Positions 1 through 8,677 of a stretch of 64,000 nt of DNA are shown here, piece after piece. Each line of letters starts with the position of its first letter. Within the stretch, counting starts at the first letter, position 1. Origin of the DNA: an uncultured Acidobacteriia bacterium (GTDB taxonomy: Bacteria; Acidobacteriota; Terriglobia; Bryobacterales; Bryobacteraceae); NCBI GenBank assembly GCA_903923395.1, contig CAIXXM010000166.1, positions 20,315-84,314 on the forward strand. Reading direction: 5' to 3'. A program made the translations under genes and the position numbers. A model generated the notes under the pieces. It was not told the origin of the DNA. It saw only the letters and a list, made by a program, of their open reading frames with translations, and did no database searches.

Positions 1-1
1 A

Positions 2-778
2 ACTCCGGTGGTGAAGTTCTGTGAGTCGCTTGCGGAGGTGATGTTCCACTACACGGGCTACGTGATGTACCTGGCTCCCTTTGGCGTATTCGCGGCTGTT
101 TGCGTGACGGTGGGCACGAACGGATTCGGTGTTCTGGTGCAGTTGAGCAAGCTTGTTGGAACGGTCTTCGCCTCTCTGGTGATCTTCATTGTGCTGGTGC
201 TGGGGATTGTGGTCGCGATCTTCCGTATCCCTCTGGGGCGGTTCTTCCAGGCGGTCAAGCAGCCGTTCATCATCGCGTTCTCCACGGCATCGAGCGAAGC
301 GGCTCTCCCGCTGGCACTGGAAAACATGGAGAAGTTCGGCGTTCCCAAGCACATTGTGGCATTCGTACTGCCCACCGGCTACAGCTTCAACCTGGATGGC
401 ACAACGCTTTATCTCTCTGTCGCGGCGCTCTTTGTGGCACAGGCGGCGGGAAGCCACATGCCGTTCGGCGAGCAGTTGATCATGATGCTGACCCTGATGC
501 TGACCAGCAAGGGTGTTGCCGGTGTGCCGCGCGCCTCCATGGTGATTCTGATGGGGACACTGGCCACCTTCAACCTGCCGCTCGAGGGCATTACAGTGAT
601 TCTCGGGGTGGATGCGATTCTCGATATGGCCCGCACCAGCGTAAATGTTCTGGGCAACTGCCTGGCCTCCGCCGTGGTGGCCAAGTGGGAAGGCTACCAG
701 TTCCCGCAGGGCAGCGTGGACCTTTCTTTACCTCCAGCACCGCCGGTTCTGGCGAGAAGCCTCGAACACACAGCGTGA
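2..778 (+). CDS. Dicarboxylate/glutamate:cation symporter (DAACS family), 3' part
   Basis: This is the C-terminal part of a secondary transporter that imports dicarboxylates or acidic amino acids with Na+ or H+ through the inner membrane. The frame is open to the left edge, so the start lies outside the window. Visible family signatures are the serine-rich re-entrant loop (STASSEAALP), the PTGYSFNLDGT segment of TM7, the second hairpin (TSKGVAGVP) and the TM8 stretch with D-MART-NVLGN that binds substrate and cation. The last 25 residues form a proline-containing cytoplasmic tail. The next gene begins 21 bases downstream on the same strand. The family is certain; the substrate cannot be read from the sequence. 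Confidence 0.93.
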   Translation, partial: TPVVKFCESLAEVMFHYTGYVMYLAPFGVFAAVCVTVGTNGFGVLVQLSKLVGTVFASLVIFIVLVLGIVVAIFRIPLGRFFQAVKQPFIIAFSTASSEAALPLALENMEKFGVPKHIVAFVLPTGYSFNLDGTTLYLSVAALFVAQAAGSHMPFGEQLIMMLTLMLTSKGVAGVPRASMVILMGTLATFNLPLEGITVILGVDAILDMARTSVNVLGNCLASAVVAKWEGYQFPQGSVDLSLPPAPPVLARSLEHTA

Positions 779-799
779 TACCCTCGTAATAACGACTTC

Positions 800-1225
800 A
801 TGGCTGCTCAAACTACTACGGCAACGGCTCAGAAACCCGCGCCCGCGCTCAGCGCCTGGCTGCTCCCGGTTGCTCTTACGTGGATCATTCCGGGTGCGGG
901 GCACTTCATGCTGAAGAAGACCGGCCGGGGTGCACTCCTGTTCGTGAGCGTGGTCTGCATGTTTGCGCTGGGTCTGATGATGCGGGGCTATATGTTCACC
1001 CCGGAATCCGGCGACCCGCTCACCACACTGATCAATTACGGCGGATTTTTCTGCAATCTGGCGTCGGGCGCACTTTACTTTGGCGCCATGATGTTCGGCT
1101 ATGTGCAGCCTGACCTTGCGGGACACGTGCATGACTATGGCACGAAGTTCCTGGTGACCGCCGGTCTGCTCAACATCCTCTCCATGGTGGATGTCTACGA
1201 AATCATCGCGGGAGAAAAAGAGTAA
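800..1225 (+). CDS. Small polytopic membrane protein, DUF6677-like
   Basis: A 141-residue protein with an Ala/Thr/Pro-rich, Met-initiated N-terminus and about four hydrophobic segments (roughly residues 22-42, 46-66, 82-102 and 116-136). The PGAGHF motif after the first segment followed by a basic GRG turn matches the pattern I know from DUF6677-type proteins of Acidobacteria; no function is established. Its TAA stop shares one base with the ATG of the next small membrane protein, so the two are probably translationally coupled and may act together in the inner membrane. It is called real because of this coupling, the clean membrane topology and the lack of a better frame. Confidence 0.75.
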   Translation: MAAQTTTATAQKPAPALSAWLLPVALTWIIPGAGHFMLKKTGRGALLFVSVVCMFALGLMMRGYMFTPESGDPLTTLINYGGFFCNLASGALYFGAMMFGYVQPDLAGHVHDYGTKFLVTAGLLNILSMVDVYEIIAGEKE

Positions 1226-1407
1226 TGAAAATGAACCTCTCTCACTTCGAGATGGCGTTCCTGTTCGCCTTTTTTGTCTCGATCGTGCTGGGCATCACCA
1301 GCAAGAAGACACAGCAGGAGCAGATCCGTTATGGACTCTACTGCTTCGGCTACTTCATTCTGGCCCTGTTTGGCGTGGGCTGGATCATGAAGCTCGGCCA
1401 CGGCTAA
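1225..1407 (+). CDS. Tiny membrane protein of unknown function
   Basis: A 60-residue protein with two predicted membrane spans (about residues 9-25 and 38-56) joined by a polar loop rich in Lys and Gln (TSKKTQQEQ). The start ATG overlaps the preceding stop by one base. I do not recognise the family. The two-helix layout and coupling to a DUF6677-like protein suggest a small membrane partner, for example a subunit or assembly factor, but this is inference only. The following glycosyltransferase-like gene starts seven bases after the stop, so the three genes probably share a transcript. Confidence 0.6.
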   Translation: MKMNLSHFEMAFLFAFFVSIVLGITSKKTQQEQIRYGLYCFGYFILALFGVGWIMKLGHG

Positions 1408-1414
1408 ACAGGCT

Positions 1415-2497
1415 GTGACACGCGCGCGCCTGCTTCTGGCCTGCCTTGCCGGCATTGCCTTCCAGGCCTTCTGGTACGGGCCGGCGCTGGCATCCTCCAC
1501 CGGGCGCGGCGTGAATGACTTTCTCAACTTCTACACGGCGGGAAAGCTGGCGTTTTCCGGCCATTTGTACGACCCGCAGACCTTCATTGCGACCGAGGCA
1601 TCGGTAACCGGCTATTCCACAGCCAACCTGATTTTTGTCCGGCTGCCCTGGCAGGCTGCGTTGTTCTGGCTACTGGCCCGGCTGCCTTACTTCCCTGCTT
1701 ACGCCGTATGGCAGTTGCTGTGTGTGTCGGCCCTGTTCGCGGCTTTCTACCTCTGGCCTTATGGTTCCAGGCAGTCGAAGCTGCTGGCTGCGGCGTGGTC
1801 CTTCCCGTTGTTCACCAGCCTCGCGGTCGGCCAGGATGTTCCATTTGTACTGCTGGCGATCAGTGCGGCGGTGCGCTTCCGGGAAAGATACCCTGTGCTC
1901 TGCGGCATCTGCCAGGCACTGTGCGTGGCAAAGGTGCACTTGCTGTGGATATTCGTACTGGTGTGGCTGGGGTGGGATTCCAAGCCAAGGCTCGCTGCGT
2001 TCCTGAGTACTGGCGGCGTTCTTGCCGGATTGTGTTTTGCCGCGGGAACGTGGAATTGGATTCCGCAGTTTCTGGGGGCACTGCGGTTCTGTGAACAGCA
2101 TGAAGACCTGAGCGTGATGCCGAATCTGCATCGGATCTTCGCGGCAGCGCCAACCCTCGAAGGGATCGCGGCGCTCGTCTGCGCAGCCGCCGTATTCCTT
2201 GCCGCCCGGAAGGACAGATCCCTGGCTGCGGCGGCCGCCCTCGCCGCTGGAATTCTGACTGGACGCCACGGTTTTATTGCGGATTGTTCCATCCTGCTTC
2301 CCGCAGCGGGCCTGGTTGCGGTGAGAGTACCGGAAGCACGGAAAGCACTGTTGCTTATCCTGGTGCCGCTGACTTATCTGCCTTCGTTCTTCGCTCAGCC
2401 TCTGGCAACAACGCTGGTGATCGCCTCACTCTGCTTTGGCTCCGCATACGCCGCACTCACTTTCCGCGGACCCGAAAAGAACGAGGCGATGAGATAG
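1415..2497 (+). CDS. Polytopic glycosyltransferase, GT87 (DUF2029) type
   Basis: A 360-residue integral membrane protein with about nine or ten hydrophobic segments. The N-terminal region after TM1 carries NDFLNFYTAGKL followed by LYDP, the pattern typical of GT87 polyprenol-phosphate-mannose-dependent mannosyltransferases, where the acidic residue in the first periplasmic loop is thought to be catalytic. The start is a GTG eight bases after the preceding stop; no ATG is available nearby. Its last 103 bases overlap the 3' end of the opposite-strand gene at 2395-3651. Substrate is unknown; a role in glycosylating a lipid-linked or exported molecule is inferred from the family. Confidence 0.75.
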   Translation: MTRARLLLACLAGIAFQAFWYGPALASSTGRGVNDFLNFYTAGKLAFSGHLYDPQTFIATEASVTGYSTANLIFVRLPWQAALFWLLARLPYFPAYAVWQLLCVSALFAAFYLWPYGSRQSKLLAAAWSFPLFTSLAVGQDVPFVLLAISAAVRFRERYPVLCGICQALCVAKVHLLWIFVLVWLGWDSKPRLAAFLSTGGVLAGLCFAAGTWNWIPQFLGALRFCEQHEDLSVMPNLHRIFAAAPTLEGIAALVCAAAVFLAARKDRSLAAAAALAAGILTGRHGFIADCSILLPAAGLVAVRVPEARKALLLILVPLTYLPSFFAQPLATTLVIASLCFGSAYAALTFRGPEKNEAMR

Positions 2498-3651
2498 CCG
2501 GCCGGCAACGCCAAAAATGGAAGCAGCGGCGTGGCATCGGACTCGCGCGACAAGCTCAAATAGCAGCCCAGGGGATATACCAGCAGAGAGGCCAGAATTG
2601 GTGCCGCCATCGCACGCCGTTGACTGAGCAACAGCGCAAGCCCGCCCCAGCCCAGCAGCACGATGAACCAGGAACCGGGCGACCTGGAAGGGAACCAGAA
2701 TTCCTGGATCCGTCCTGCAATCAGGAGCGCCGCCTTTTCGCGGTTCGTCAACACCCACCGCAGGCCTTCGGCAAGCCGCGCCTGCCCGTAAACGGCTTCC
2801 CCGGCAGCCATTTTCGTTTCCTCCTCGGGACTGAACTGAGGATGGCTCTTTTCGAGGCACCCCGCGCGTTGCGTATTGGCCCAGGAGACCTTCGCGCAAT
2901 CGTTGAATGCGGAGCCGAACTCAATCGCAAAACCATCCTGGACCGGAACCCAGGCATGTAGGCGGGTCACATTCCGCAGCGTCCAAGGCAGCACCAGCAG
3001 GAATGCCGCGGCAGCGATCTTAACAGCGCATTTCGGGCCTTGTCTCTGCTCCAGCAAGATCCAGGCCAGGAAACTGACACAGATGGCACCACAGCCGGCA
3101 TGAGTGAGAAGTACCGCCACGGAGGCGAAGGCGGGAAGCCAAAGGCTGCGGTTTTGCCGGATGGCCCATGCAGTGATGAGAACAGCGGCGAGAGTCAGGT
3201 TTGCGGCAAATACTGGCCCGGACCACAACCAAACCTGGTTGCCACAGACGAGAGCGGTGGCAATTGCGGCTGCCCACCCGACCTTTGCATTCCCCCACAA
3301 CCATTCACCGGCCATGACAAGCAAGACACCTTGCAGTCCGATGCCTGTGAGCGCCAGCCAGAACAAGATCACTTCGGAATCTTGACCGGCAACCCGGCTC
3401 ACCAGGGCGAGCGCGGCAGGAAAGACAGGAGGCTCCAGGGCACTGGGTCCGGTGGTACCTGTGCTGGGGTACGGGTTGGAAAAGTCCCCCTGTTGCAGCA
3501 AGCTTTTCGCGAGCGCAAGGGACACACTTCGTTCTGGAACATCGGACAGTGGCCTGCCTGGACCGAAATGCCAATAAGCAAGGGCAAGGGATCCAAGAAC
3601 AGCGGCTAAGGGCAACATTTTCAGGCACTTAGCTCGCCAATAGAACATCAC
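2395..3651 (-). CDS. Polytopic membrane protein, GT39/ArnT-like glycosyltransferase
   Basis: A 418-residue membrane protein with roughly ten hydrophobic segments. The N-terminal part has one span, then a periplasmic stretch with DVPERSVSLALAKSLLQQGDF and YPSTGTTGPSALEPPVFP, the layout of the first catalytic loop in GT39/ArnT/PMT-like glycosyltransferases that use polyprenyl-phosphate sugars. Later loops contain the long soluble segment around residues 215-290. The gene converges on and overlaps the GT87-like gene by 103 bases; both frames look coding right up to their stops. Exact donor and acceptor are unknown. I would place it in the GT-C fold superfamily rather than give it a named activity. 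Confidence 0.7.
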   Translation of the reverse strand: MMFYWRAKCLKMLPLAAVLGSLALAYWHFGPGRPLSDVPERSVSLALAKSLLQQGDFSNPYPSTGTTGPSALEPPVFPAALALVSRVAGQDSEVILFWLALTGIGLQGVLLVMAGEWLWGNAKVGWAAAIATALVCGNQVWLWSGPVFAANLTLAAVLITAWAIRQNRSLWLPAFASVAVLLTHAGCGAICVSFLAWILLEQRQGPKCAVKIAAAAFLLVLPWTLRNVTRLHAWVPVQDGFAIEFGSAFNDCAKVSWANTQRAGCLEKSHPQFSPEEETKMAAGEAVYGQARLAEGLRWVLTNREKAALLIAGRIQEFWFPSRSPGSWFIVLLGWGGLALLLSQRRAMAAPILASLLVYPLGCYLSLSRESDATPLLPFLALPAGYLIASFFSGPRKVSAAYAEPKQSEAITSVVARG

Positions 3652-3772
3652 GTTAAGAGTTTACCCACCTCTCAGCCGCCTGAACAGGTAAGAAAAGCAC
3701 CGAACGGTACTAGCAAGCCAACTGGTCCCAGCGACCATTCCGCCAGGTACCCGGATGGTACGGGACGTCAAT

Positions 3773-4129
3773 TTATAGTGCGGCTGCCGCGATCGGAATC
3801 AGGCCGAACACATATAAACACAGGCCAGCCATGGCAGCCCGTGGCAGTTTCACCCGAAGGCAGAACCAAATCGTCATCAGGCCCAGAGCGGTGACCAATG
3901 CAAAGCCCCAGAGCGCCGGGCTCTGCAGAAAGATGGTTTCGAGCCGGGACTGTGCCTGCACGGCAACTGCGGCGAGCGCCGCCACTGTCGCGAAAACCAG
4001 CCAGCGGACTCCTGTTGCCGTACGGAGCGCGAGATTGCCTCTCCGCACCGACAACCATAGTGCACCAAAGAGTGACAGAGAGAGGACAACCGCCAACGCC
4101 GAGGGGATCGTATGCCAGATCATTTCCAT
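3773..4129 (-). CDS. Small membrane protein of unknown function
   Basis: From the ATG at 4129 (or the one at 4123) the product is about 118 residues with four hydrophobic segments, a basic SVRRGN loop after the first and an RVKLPRA loop before the last. The frame stays open upstream to 4276, but that extension (rich in Arg and Pro, no membrane character) looks non-coding, so the later start is preferred. I do not recognise the family. It stands alone between a convergent-overlap pair and a divergent receiver-like gene. Moderate confidence that it is a gene. Confidence 0.5.
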   Translation of the reverse strand: MEMIWHTIPSALAVVLSLSLFGALWLSVRRGNLALRTATGVRWLVFATVAALAAVAVQAQSRLETIFLQSPALWGFALVTALGLMTIWFCLRVKLPRAAMAGLCLYVFGLIPIAAAAL

Positions 4130-4317
4130 GCCGCAGGAACGTGCACGGACCGTGCCAACCCGATTGCGGCGAAAAATCAACAAGTTAGGGAAATCAGCCC
4201 TGCGAGGTGACGCAGCCCAGGCAGGAAAACCTGCGTCTTTTGGCGCATACCTTTGCAAGAAAGTCCGCTTTTTCATTGAGTTGCACTTTGGCTACTCACC
4301 TGCGCCATGAGGGGTGT

Positions 4318-4734
4318 ATGAAGACCAGGTACAGAACAGAGAGCCTGGGATGTCCGCTCCCGAACGACGGCGCACTCGCCTTGGCCGTGGTTCCGGTTCC
4401 CATGGCAAAAACCCTGCGGAAGTTGCTTGCAAAGTTGCACTGGCAGTTGGAACTCTGCAGTTCGCCGGGAGAAGCAGCCTCGCGCTTTGCCGATGGAAGC
4501 GCAGCCGTACTGTTTTGCATGGATACCAACTGGCGGGAAGCCGTGGCAGGCGTGAGCGCCATAACCCATCCGCCGGTAGTTCTGGTGATCGCACAGGACA
4601 ACACGGGGACACACTGGATGGACATTCTCACCGCCGGTGCGTTCTCACTCAACGCGAATCCGGTTCGCATGACCGAACTGTTGCCTCTCTTGAATCATGC
4701 CTGGAATCACTGGCACCAGCCCAACGCCAGTTAG
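4318..4734 (+). CDS. Degenerate receiver-like protein
   Basis: A 138-residue protein with the alternating strand/helix pattern of a response-regulator receiver domain and nothing after it. The start ATG at 4318 is set by a GAGGGG ribosome site a few bases upstream; the open frame further upstream is not needed. The usual acidic pair at the end of the first strand is replaced (AVVPVP), an Asp remains near the end of strand 3 (VLFCMD), and the conserved Lys-Pro near strand 5 reads ANPV. It is therefore probably not phosphorylated in the normal way. It lies 12 bases before a universal stress protein and is likely co-transcribed with it. Confidence 0.6.
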   Translation: MKTRYRTESLGCPLPNDGALALAVVPVPMAKTLRKLLAKLHWQLELCSSPGEAASRFADGSAAVLFCMDTNWREAVAGVSAITHPPVVLVIAQDNTGTHWMDILTAGAFSLNANPVRMTELLPLLNHAWNHWHQPNAS

Positions 4735-4746
4735 AAGGAAATCGAT

Positions 4747-5607
4747 ATGAGCCAATTTCAACGCATTCTCTTCCCCGTGGATTTCTCAGAACGAAGCACC
4801 GCGGCAGCGCCCTTCGTCCACTCCCTGGCCGCACGCAATCTTGCGGAATTGACGCTGCTCCACGTGATTCAGCCGCCAACGCCGATGTACATGGGCATGG
4901 ACGGCATTTATGCCACGGACTGCGATATTCCGGGACTCAAGGAGAACCTGCAAAGCCGGCTTGAAACCTTTGCCGCTGAGCAGTTCCCGCGCATGGCGGT
5001 CACTTCTGTTGTGGAATATGGCGACCCGGCCAAGACCATCGCCGACTATGCCGGTGAACATGGCTTTGGGGTCATCATGATGCCTACCCACGGCTACGGC
5101 TCCTTCCGCAGGCTGCTGCTGGGTTCCATCACGGCCAAGGTTTTGCACGACACGCAAGTTCCCGTGTGGACCGACGCCCATGCGCCGGAGCCCAGCCACC
5201 GCGCGCATCCGCAACCGCGCCGCATCGTCTGCGGCATTGACCTGAAGGCTGACAGCGCACGCATTCTCGATTTCGCCCTGCAGACAGCCGCTGCAACGGG
5301 AGCCGCCGTGGAGGTTGTGCACTGCGTGCCGGAGCAGCATTCCAAGGCGGAAGCCGTGGAGCAGTACAACCAGATCCAGGAAATGCTCTGCGAAGCAGCG
5401 GATAAGCAGCAGGTGGAAGCTGAGGCGGATGTCAACACAGTCCTGGCGGGGGGCGATATCGCCAAGCTGCTGCGCGAAGTGGCACTCCGGAAGAGGGCTG
5501 ACCTGGTGGTGATCGGGCGTGGCCGCATCCAGGAAGCGCTGGGCGGGCTGCACTCTCATGTGTATTCCATCGTGCGCGAATCCCCGTGCCCGGTCATCAG
5601 CATTTGA
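4747..5607 (+). CDS. Universal stress protein, two tandem Usp domains
   Basis: A 286-residue cytoplasmic protein made of two UspA folds. The first (about residues 4-145) starts with RILFPVDFSE, contains IMMPTHGYGSFRRLLLGSIT, the G-x2-G-x9-G(S/T)-like nucleotide-binding loop, and ends with VPVWT. The second (about residues 157-286) starts with RRIVCGIDL and ends with SPCPVISI; its loop reads VVIGRGRIQEALGGLHSHVY and lacks the clean ATP-binding pattern, so only the first half is expected to bind ATP. A GAAGGAAA ribosome site precedes the ATG. It follows the receiver-like gene by 12 bases. Usp proteins respond to stress or starvation; the exact trigger is unknown. Confidence 0.92.
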   Translation: MSQFQRILFPVDFSERSTAAAPFVHSLAARNLAELTLLHVIQPPTPMYMGMDGIYATDCDIPGLKENLQSRLETFAAEQFPRMAVTSVVEYGDPAKTIADYAGEHGFGVIMMPTHGYGSFRRLLLGSITAKVLHDTQVPVWTDAHAPEPSHRAHPQPRRIVCGIDLKADSARILDFALQTAAATGAAVEVVHCVPEQHSKAEAVEQYNQIQEMLCEAADKQQVEAEADVNTVLAGGDIAKLLREVALRKRADLVVIGRGRIQEALGGLHSHVYSIVRESPCPVISI

Positions 5608-5628
5608 GCCTTCGATACCATAAAGAGC

Positions 5629-6546
5629 GTGCCCCGCATCCTCGACGGCAAGACCGTCCGCGATCAAATTAAAGCCGAACTGAAGCCCCGTGTTGCCGCT
5701 TTCCGCGAAAGCACGGGGCGCGCTCCCGGACTGGTGGTTGTCCTCGTAGGCAATGACCCGGCCTCTGAAGTCTATGTCGCATCCAAGACCGCCACGGCGG
5801 ACGAACTCGGCATCTACAACGAGACTCTGACCTATCCCGCCACAACCACCACGGATGAGCTTCTTGCCGTGATTGCCAGGCTGAATGAACGACCGGAGGT
5901 GGATGGCATTCTAGTGCAGTTGCCGTTGCCCGCACATGTGGATTCGCAGAGAGTTTTGCTCGCGGTCCTGCCGGAAAAGGACGTCGACGGTTTCCATCCC
6001 TGCAACATCGGCGCGATGGTGACCGGCCGCCCGGCCCCGAAGCCCTGCACGCCAGCCGGGATCATCGAACTGCTGAAGTACTACCAGATTCCGGTGGAAG
6101 GGAAACATGCGGTCGTTGTGGGGCGCAGCGACATTGTTGGCAAGCCCATGGCGGCACTGCTGCTGCAGCAGAACGCCACGGTCACCATCTGCCACAGCAA
6201 AACGCGGAATCTCGCCGAAATCTGCCGCACGGCCGATATCCTCGTCGGTGCCATTGGCCGCCCTGCCTTTCTGAAAGCGGAGCATATCCAGCCAGGAGCC
6301 GTGGTGATTGATGTTGGCGTGAACCGCGTGGATGATTATGGACTCGCGGAAACCATCTTCCCGCCGGAACGGCTCGCGAACTTCGCGAAGAAGGGCTATC
6401 TGCTCACCGGCGATGTGAACCCAGCGGACATAGAAAAGCTGGCCTCGGCATATACGCCCGTGCCGGGTGGCGTGGGTCCCCTGACGATCGCCATGCTGAT
6501 GTTCAACACGGTTGGCGCGGCGGAACGGCGGATTGCGCAGGCATGA
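5629..6546 (+). CDS. folD: Methylenetetrahydrofolate dehydrogenase/cyclohydrolase
   Basis: FolD interconverts 5,10-methylene-THF, 5,10-methenyl-THF and 10-formyl-THF in the cytoplasm, supplying one-carbon units for purines, fMet-tRNA and serine/glycine metabolism. At 305 residues the length is normal. Seen are the YVASK motif with the catalytic Lys at about residue 53, the VDGILVQLPLP segment, the Rossmann part with VVVGRSDIVGKPMA, and the C-terminal TPVPGGVGPLTIAMLM signature. The start is GTG, with ILDGK following as in other FolD proteins. Its stop overlaps the coaE start by four bases (ATGA), so folD, coaE and the HtrA-like protease form a coupled operon. Confidence 0.97.
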   Translation: MPRILDGKTVRDQIKAELKPRVAAFRESTGRAPGLVVVLVGNDPASEVYVASKTATADELGIYNETLTYPATTTTDELLAVIARLNERPEVDGILVQLPLPAHVDSQRVLLAVLPEKDVDGFHPCNIGAMVTGRPAPKPCTPAGIIELLKYYQIPVEGKHAVVVGRSDIVGKPMAALLLQQNATVTICHSKTRNLAEICRTADILVGAIGRPAFLKAEHIQPGAVVIDVGVNRVDDYGLAETIFPPERLANFAKKGYLLTGDVNPADIEKLASAYTPVPGGVGPLTIAMLMFNTVGAAERRIAQA

Positions 6547-7139
6547 TCTTTGCCGGACTCACGGGCGGCATGGCCTGCGGCAAGTCCTTCGCGGGGCAGG
6601 AATTCAGCCGCCTCGGCGCATATCTGATCGAGGCGGATCAACTCGGGCACCAGGTGCTGCTGCCCGGTGGCGAGGCGTATGAGGAAACGGTGCGCGAGTT
6701 CGGGCCCGGGATTCTGGCTGCGGACGGCACCATCGACCGGTCAGCACTCGCGGCCCTGGTCTTCCCTGCCCCGGCGGCTCTCGAACGGCTGAACGCGATT
6801 GTTCATCCCGCAGTGCGCTCCCGTGCCGCAGCGCTGGCGAAGGCCTCCACGGCGGCGGTGGTGATCTATGCAGCCGCAGTGCTGATTGAATCCGGCGGCT
6901 ACAAGGACTGCGACAAGATCATTGTTGTCACCTGTTCGCAGGAACAGCAGTTCGAGCGGGCGCTGGAGCGCGGCGGCGTACCGGCAGAGCAGATCCGCGC
7001 CAGACTGGCACGGCAGCTTCCGCTCAACGAGAAGCTGCATTTCGCCGACTACCTCATCGACACATCCGGGACAAAATCGGAGACGCTCCGTCAGACTAAA
7101 ATGGTGTACAACGAACTCGTCGAGCTGTCGAAACTATGA
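6543..7139 (+). CDS. coaE: Dephospho-CoA kinase
   Basis: CoaE phosphorylates the 3'-hydroxyl of dephospho-CoA with ATP, the last step of coenzyme A synthesis. The 198-residue length is typical. The P-loop GLTGGMACGKS (residues 5-15), the EADQLGHQ segment that carries the catalytic Asp of the family, the IVHPAVR motif and the closing-lid region with RGG and QLPLNEK all appear in the right order. It overlaps folD upstream and the protease gene downstream by four bases each, indicating translational coupling. No unusual feature was seen. Confidence 0.95.
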   Translation: MIFAGLTGGMACGKSFAGQEFSRLGAYLIEADQLGHQVLLPGGEAYEETVREFGPGILAADGTIDRSALAALVFPAPAALERLNAIVHPAVRSRAAALAKASTAAVVIYAAAVLIESGGYKDCDKIIVVTCSQEQQFERALERGGVPAEQIRARLARQLPLNEKLHFADYLIDTSGTKSETLRQTKMVYNELVELSKL

Positions 7140-8287
7140 GACCCCGCGCGCTGCTGCTAACCATGTTCCTTGTCTTCGGCTTCTGGCTGATTACCCAGAA
7201 AGCGGATATCAACTTCCAGAGTGTCTTCCGCCCGGCACATGCGTTGTGGAGCGGTCCGATCACAGCGCAGGGCGCCGGTTTCTCCACTGACGAACAGAAC
7301 AACATTGACGTCTACAAGGCGAACCGCGCCGCGACGGTGAACATCACCAGCCGCGTCTACCAGCAGGATTTCTTCTTCCGCGTTTACCCGGCAGACGGCA
7401 CCGGCTCCGGCTTCATCATCAATGAAGAGGGCCAGATCCTCACCAATAACCACGTTATCAACGGCTCGCGGGAAATCACGGTCACGCTGTCTGACAAGAA
7501 GAAGTATCCGGCGCGGGTGCTCGGGACGGATTCGCGCAACGATATCGCCCTGCTGCAGATCAAGGCAGACAAGAAGCTGCCCTTTGTCCGTTTGGGGGAA
7601 TCCGACAACATCCAAGTTGGGCAGAAGGTGCTGGCGATCGGGAATCCGTTCGGTTTGGAAGGGACGCTGACCACGGGCATTGTCAGCTCCGTTGGCCGTT
7701 CGCTGCAGGGGGATAACGGGAGGCTCGAAGGTTTGATTCAGACCGATGCCGCCATTAATCCCGGCAATTCCGGCGGGCCGCTGCTCGATTCGCACGGCAA
7801 CGTGATTGGGATCAACACCGCCATCTACGGGTCGCAGACCGCAAGCGGGCAGGCGGGCAGTATCGGGATTGGTTTCGCGATGCCCATCAGCCGCGCGAAG
7901 GCGATCCTCGATGAATACCGCAAGACCGGCAAGATTTCACGTCCCTATGTGGGTGCCAGAACCATCTTTGTCGAAGGTGACCTGGCCGAAGCCCTGAAGC
8001 TCCCTGCGTCGGGCGGCTTGCTGATTGAAGCGATTGAGCGGGGTTCGCCGGCAGATCAGGCCGGGCTCAAAGGACCAACGGAAACCGTGATCGTGGGCGG
8101 TTACCAGCTTGGCATCGGCGGCGATTTGATTGTGGCGATTGAGGGGCAACCCGCGGACAGCCAGGATGCGCTGCAACGGGCGATGTTGACCAAACGTGCG
8201 GGGGAGACTTTGGAGATGACTGTCTTCCGGAAGAACCGCAATCAGCGGGTCACGCTGACCCTGGGTGCCGCACCGGAACGGTTCTAA
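7136..8287 (+). CDS. Membrane-anchored HtrA/DegP-like serine protease with PDZ domain
   Basis: A 383-residue periplasmic protease of the S1C family. Residues about 5-20 form a single uncleaved or signal-like hydrophobic segment, followed by the trypsin-like domain with catalytic His106 (TNNHVI), Asp136 (NDIALL) and Ser212 (NPGNSGGPL), and one C-terminal PDZ domain (about residues 275-375). It degrades or refolds damaged envelope proteins. With only one PDZ domain and a membrane anchor, it is closer to DegS-like than to DegP-like proteins, so a regulatory site-1-type cleavage is also possible. It is the third member of a four-base-overlap operon with folD and coaE, a link with no obvious metabolic reason. 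Confidence 0.93.
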   Translation: MRPRALLLTMFLVFGFWLITQKADINFQSVFRPAHALWSGPITAQGAGFSTDEQNNIDVYKANRAATVNITSRVYQQDFFFRVYPADGTGSGFIINEEGQILTNNHVINGSREITVTLSDKKKYPARVLGTDSRNDIALLQIKADKKLPFVRLGESDNIQVGQKVLAIGNPFGLEGTLTTGIVSSVGRSLQGDNGRLEGLIQTDAAINPGNSGGPLLDSHGNVIGINTAIYGSQTASGQAGSIGIGFAMPISRAKAILDEYRKTGKISRPYVGARTIFVEGDLAEALKLPASGGLLIEAIERGSPADQAGLKGPTETVIVGGYQLGIGGDLIVAIEGQPADSQDALQRAMLTKRAGETLEMTVFRKNRNQRVTLTLGAAPERF

Positions 8288-8370
8288 GCGAGTGGAAAGG
8301 GTGAGGCGCGCACCCTCCACAAGGAGGGGAACAGTCCGCGCCGCACTCTGTTTGCGCGGTGTTTCTGGAG

Positions 8371-8394
8371 AGGGCCTTAGTAACGGGCCCTTTT
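8371..8394 (+). terminator. Weak intrinsic terminator after the protease gene
   Basis: AGGGCC at 8371-8376 pairs with GGCCCT at 8386-8391 and is followed by TTTT. A second small hairpin (CCCTCC/GGAGGG, 8313-8328) lies just after the protease stop without a T-run. Placed between the plus-strand operon and the convergent pilin gene. Confidence 0.5.
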
Positions 8395-8575
8395 AGCTGG
8401 CGGCAGTGGCTGCGTTGGCGAGATAGCTGTTGGCCGACTTCCAAACCGTCTTCGCGCTGCCGCCTGCACTGGCAAAAAGCGTGACAGACGCCACCGCGAT
8501 AAATGCCATCAGCAGCGTGTATTCGATAAGATCCTGGCCGCTCTCATCCCTCAAAAATTCCCGAATGCGTTCCAT
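8393..8575 (-). CDS. Orphan Flp-type (type IVb) prepilin
   Basis: A 60-residue Flp/Fap pilin-like protein. The short polar leader ends at Gly13 and is followed by QDLIEY, placing Glu at +5 and Tyr at +6 of the mature protein as required by TadV/CpaA-type prepilin peptidases. The following 20 residues are hydrophobic and would form the pilus core helix; the C-terminus is Ala/Ser-rich. No tad/cpa assembly genes are in the window, so assembly proteins must be elsewhere if this pilin is used. The ATG is at 8575. High confidence in the family, lower in whether it builds a pilus. Confidence 0.88.
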   Translation of the reverse strand: MERIREFLRDESGQDLIEYTLLMAFIAVASVTLFASAGGSAKTVWKSANSYLANAATAAS

Positions 8576-8677
8576 GCTGTAAACACTAGCAAAACATCAA
8601 GAAACCCCGGAGTCAACGCTGACAAGAGTTAGTTATCACTTGACTGTAGCCAGCGCCGTTAACGGACGGCAGTGACA

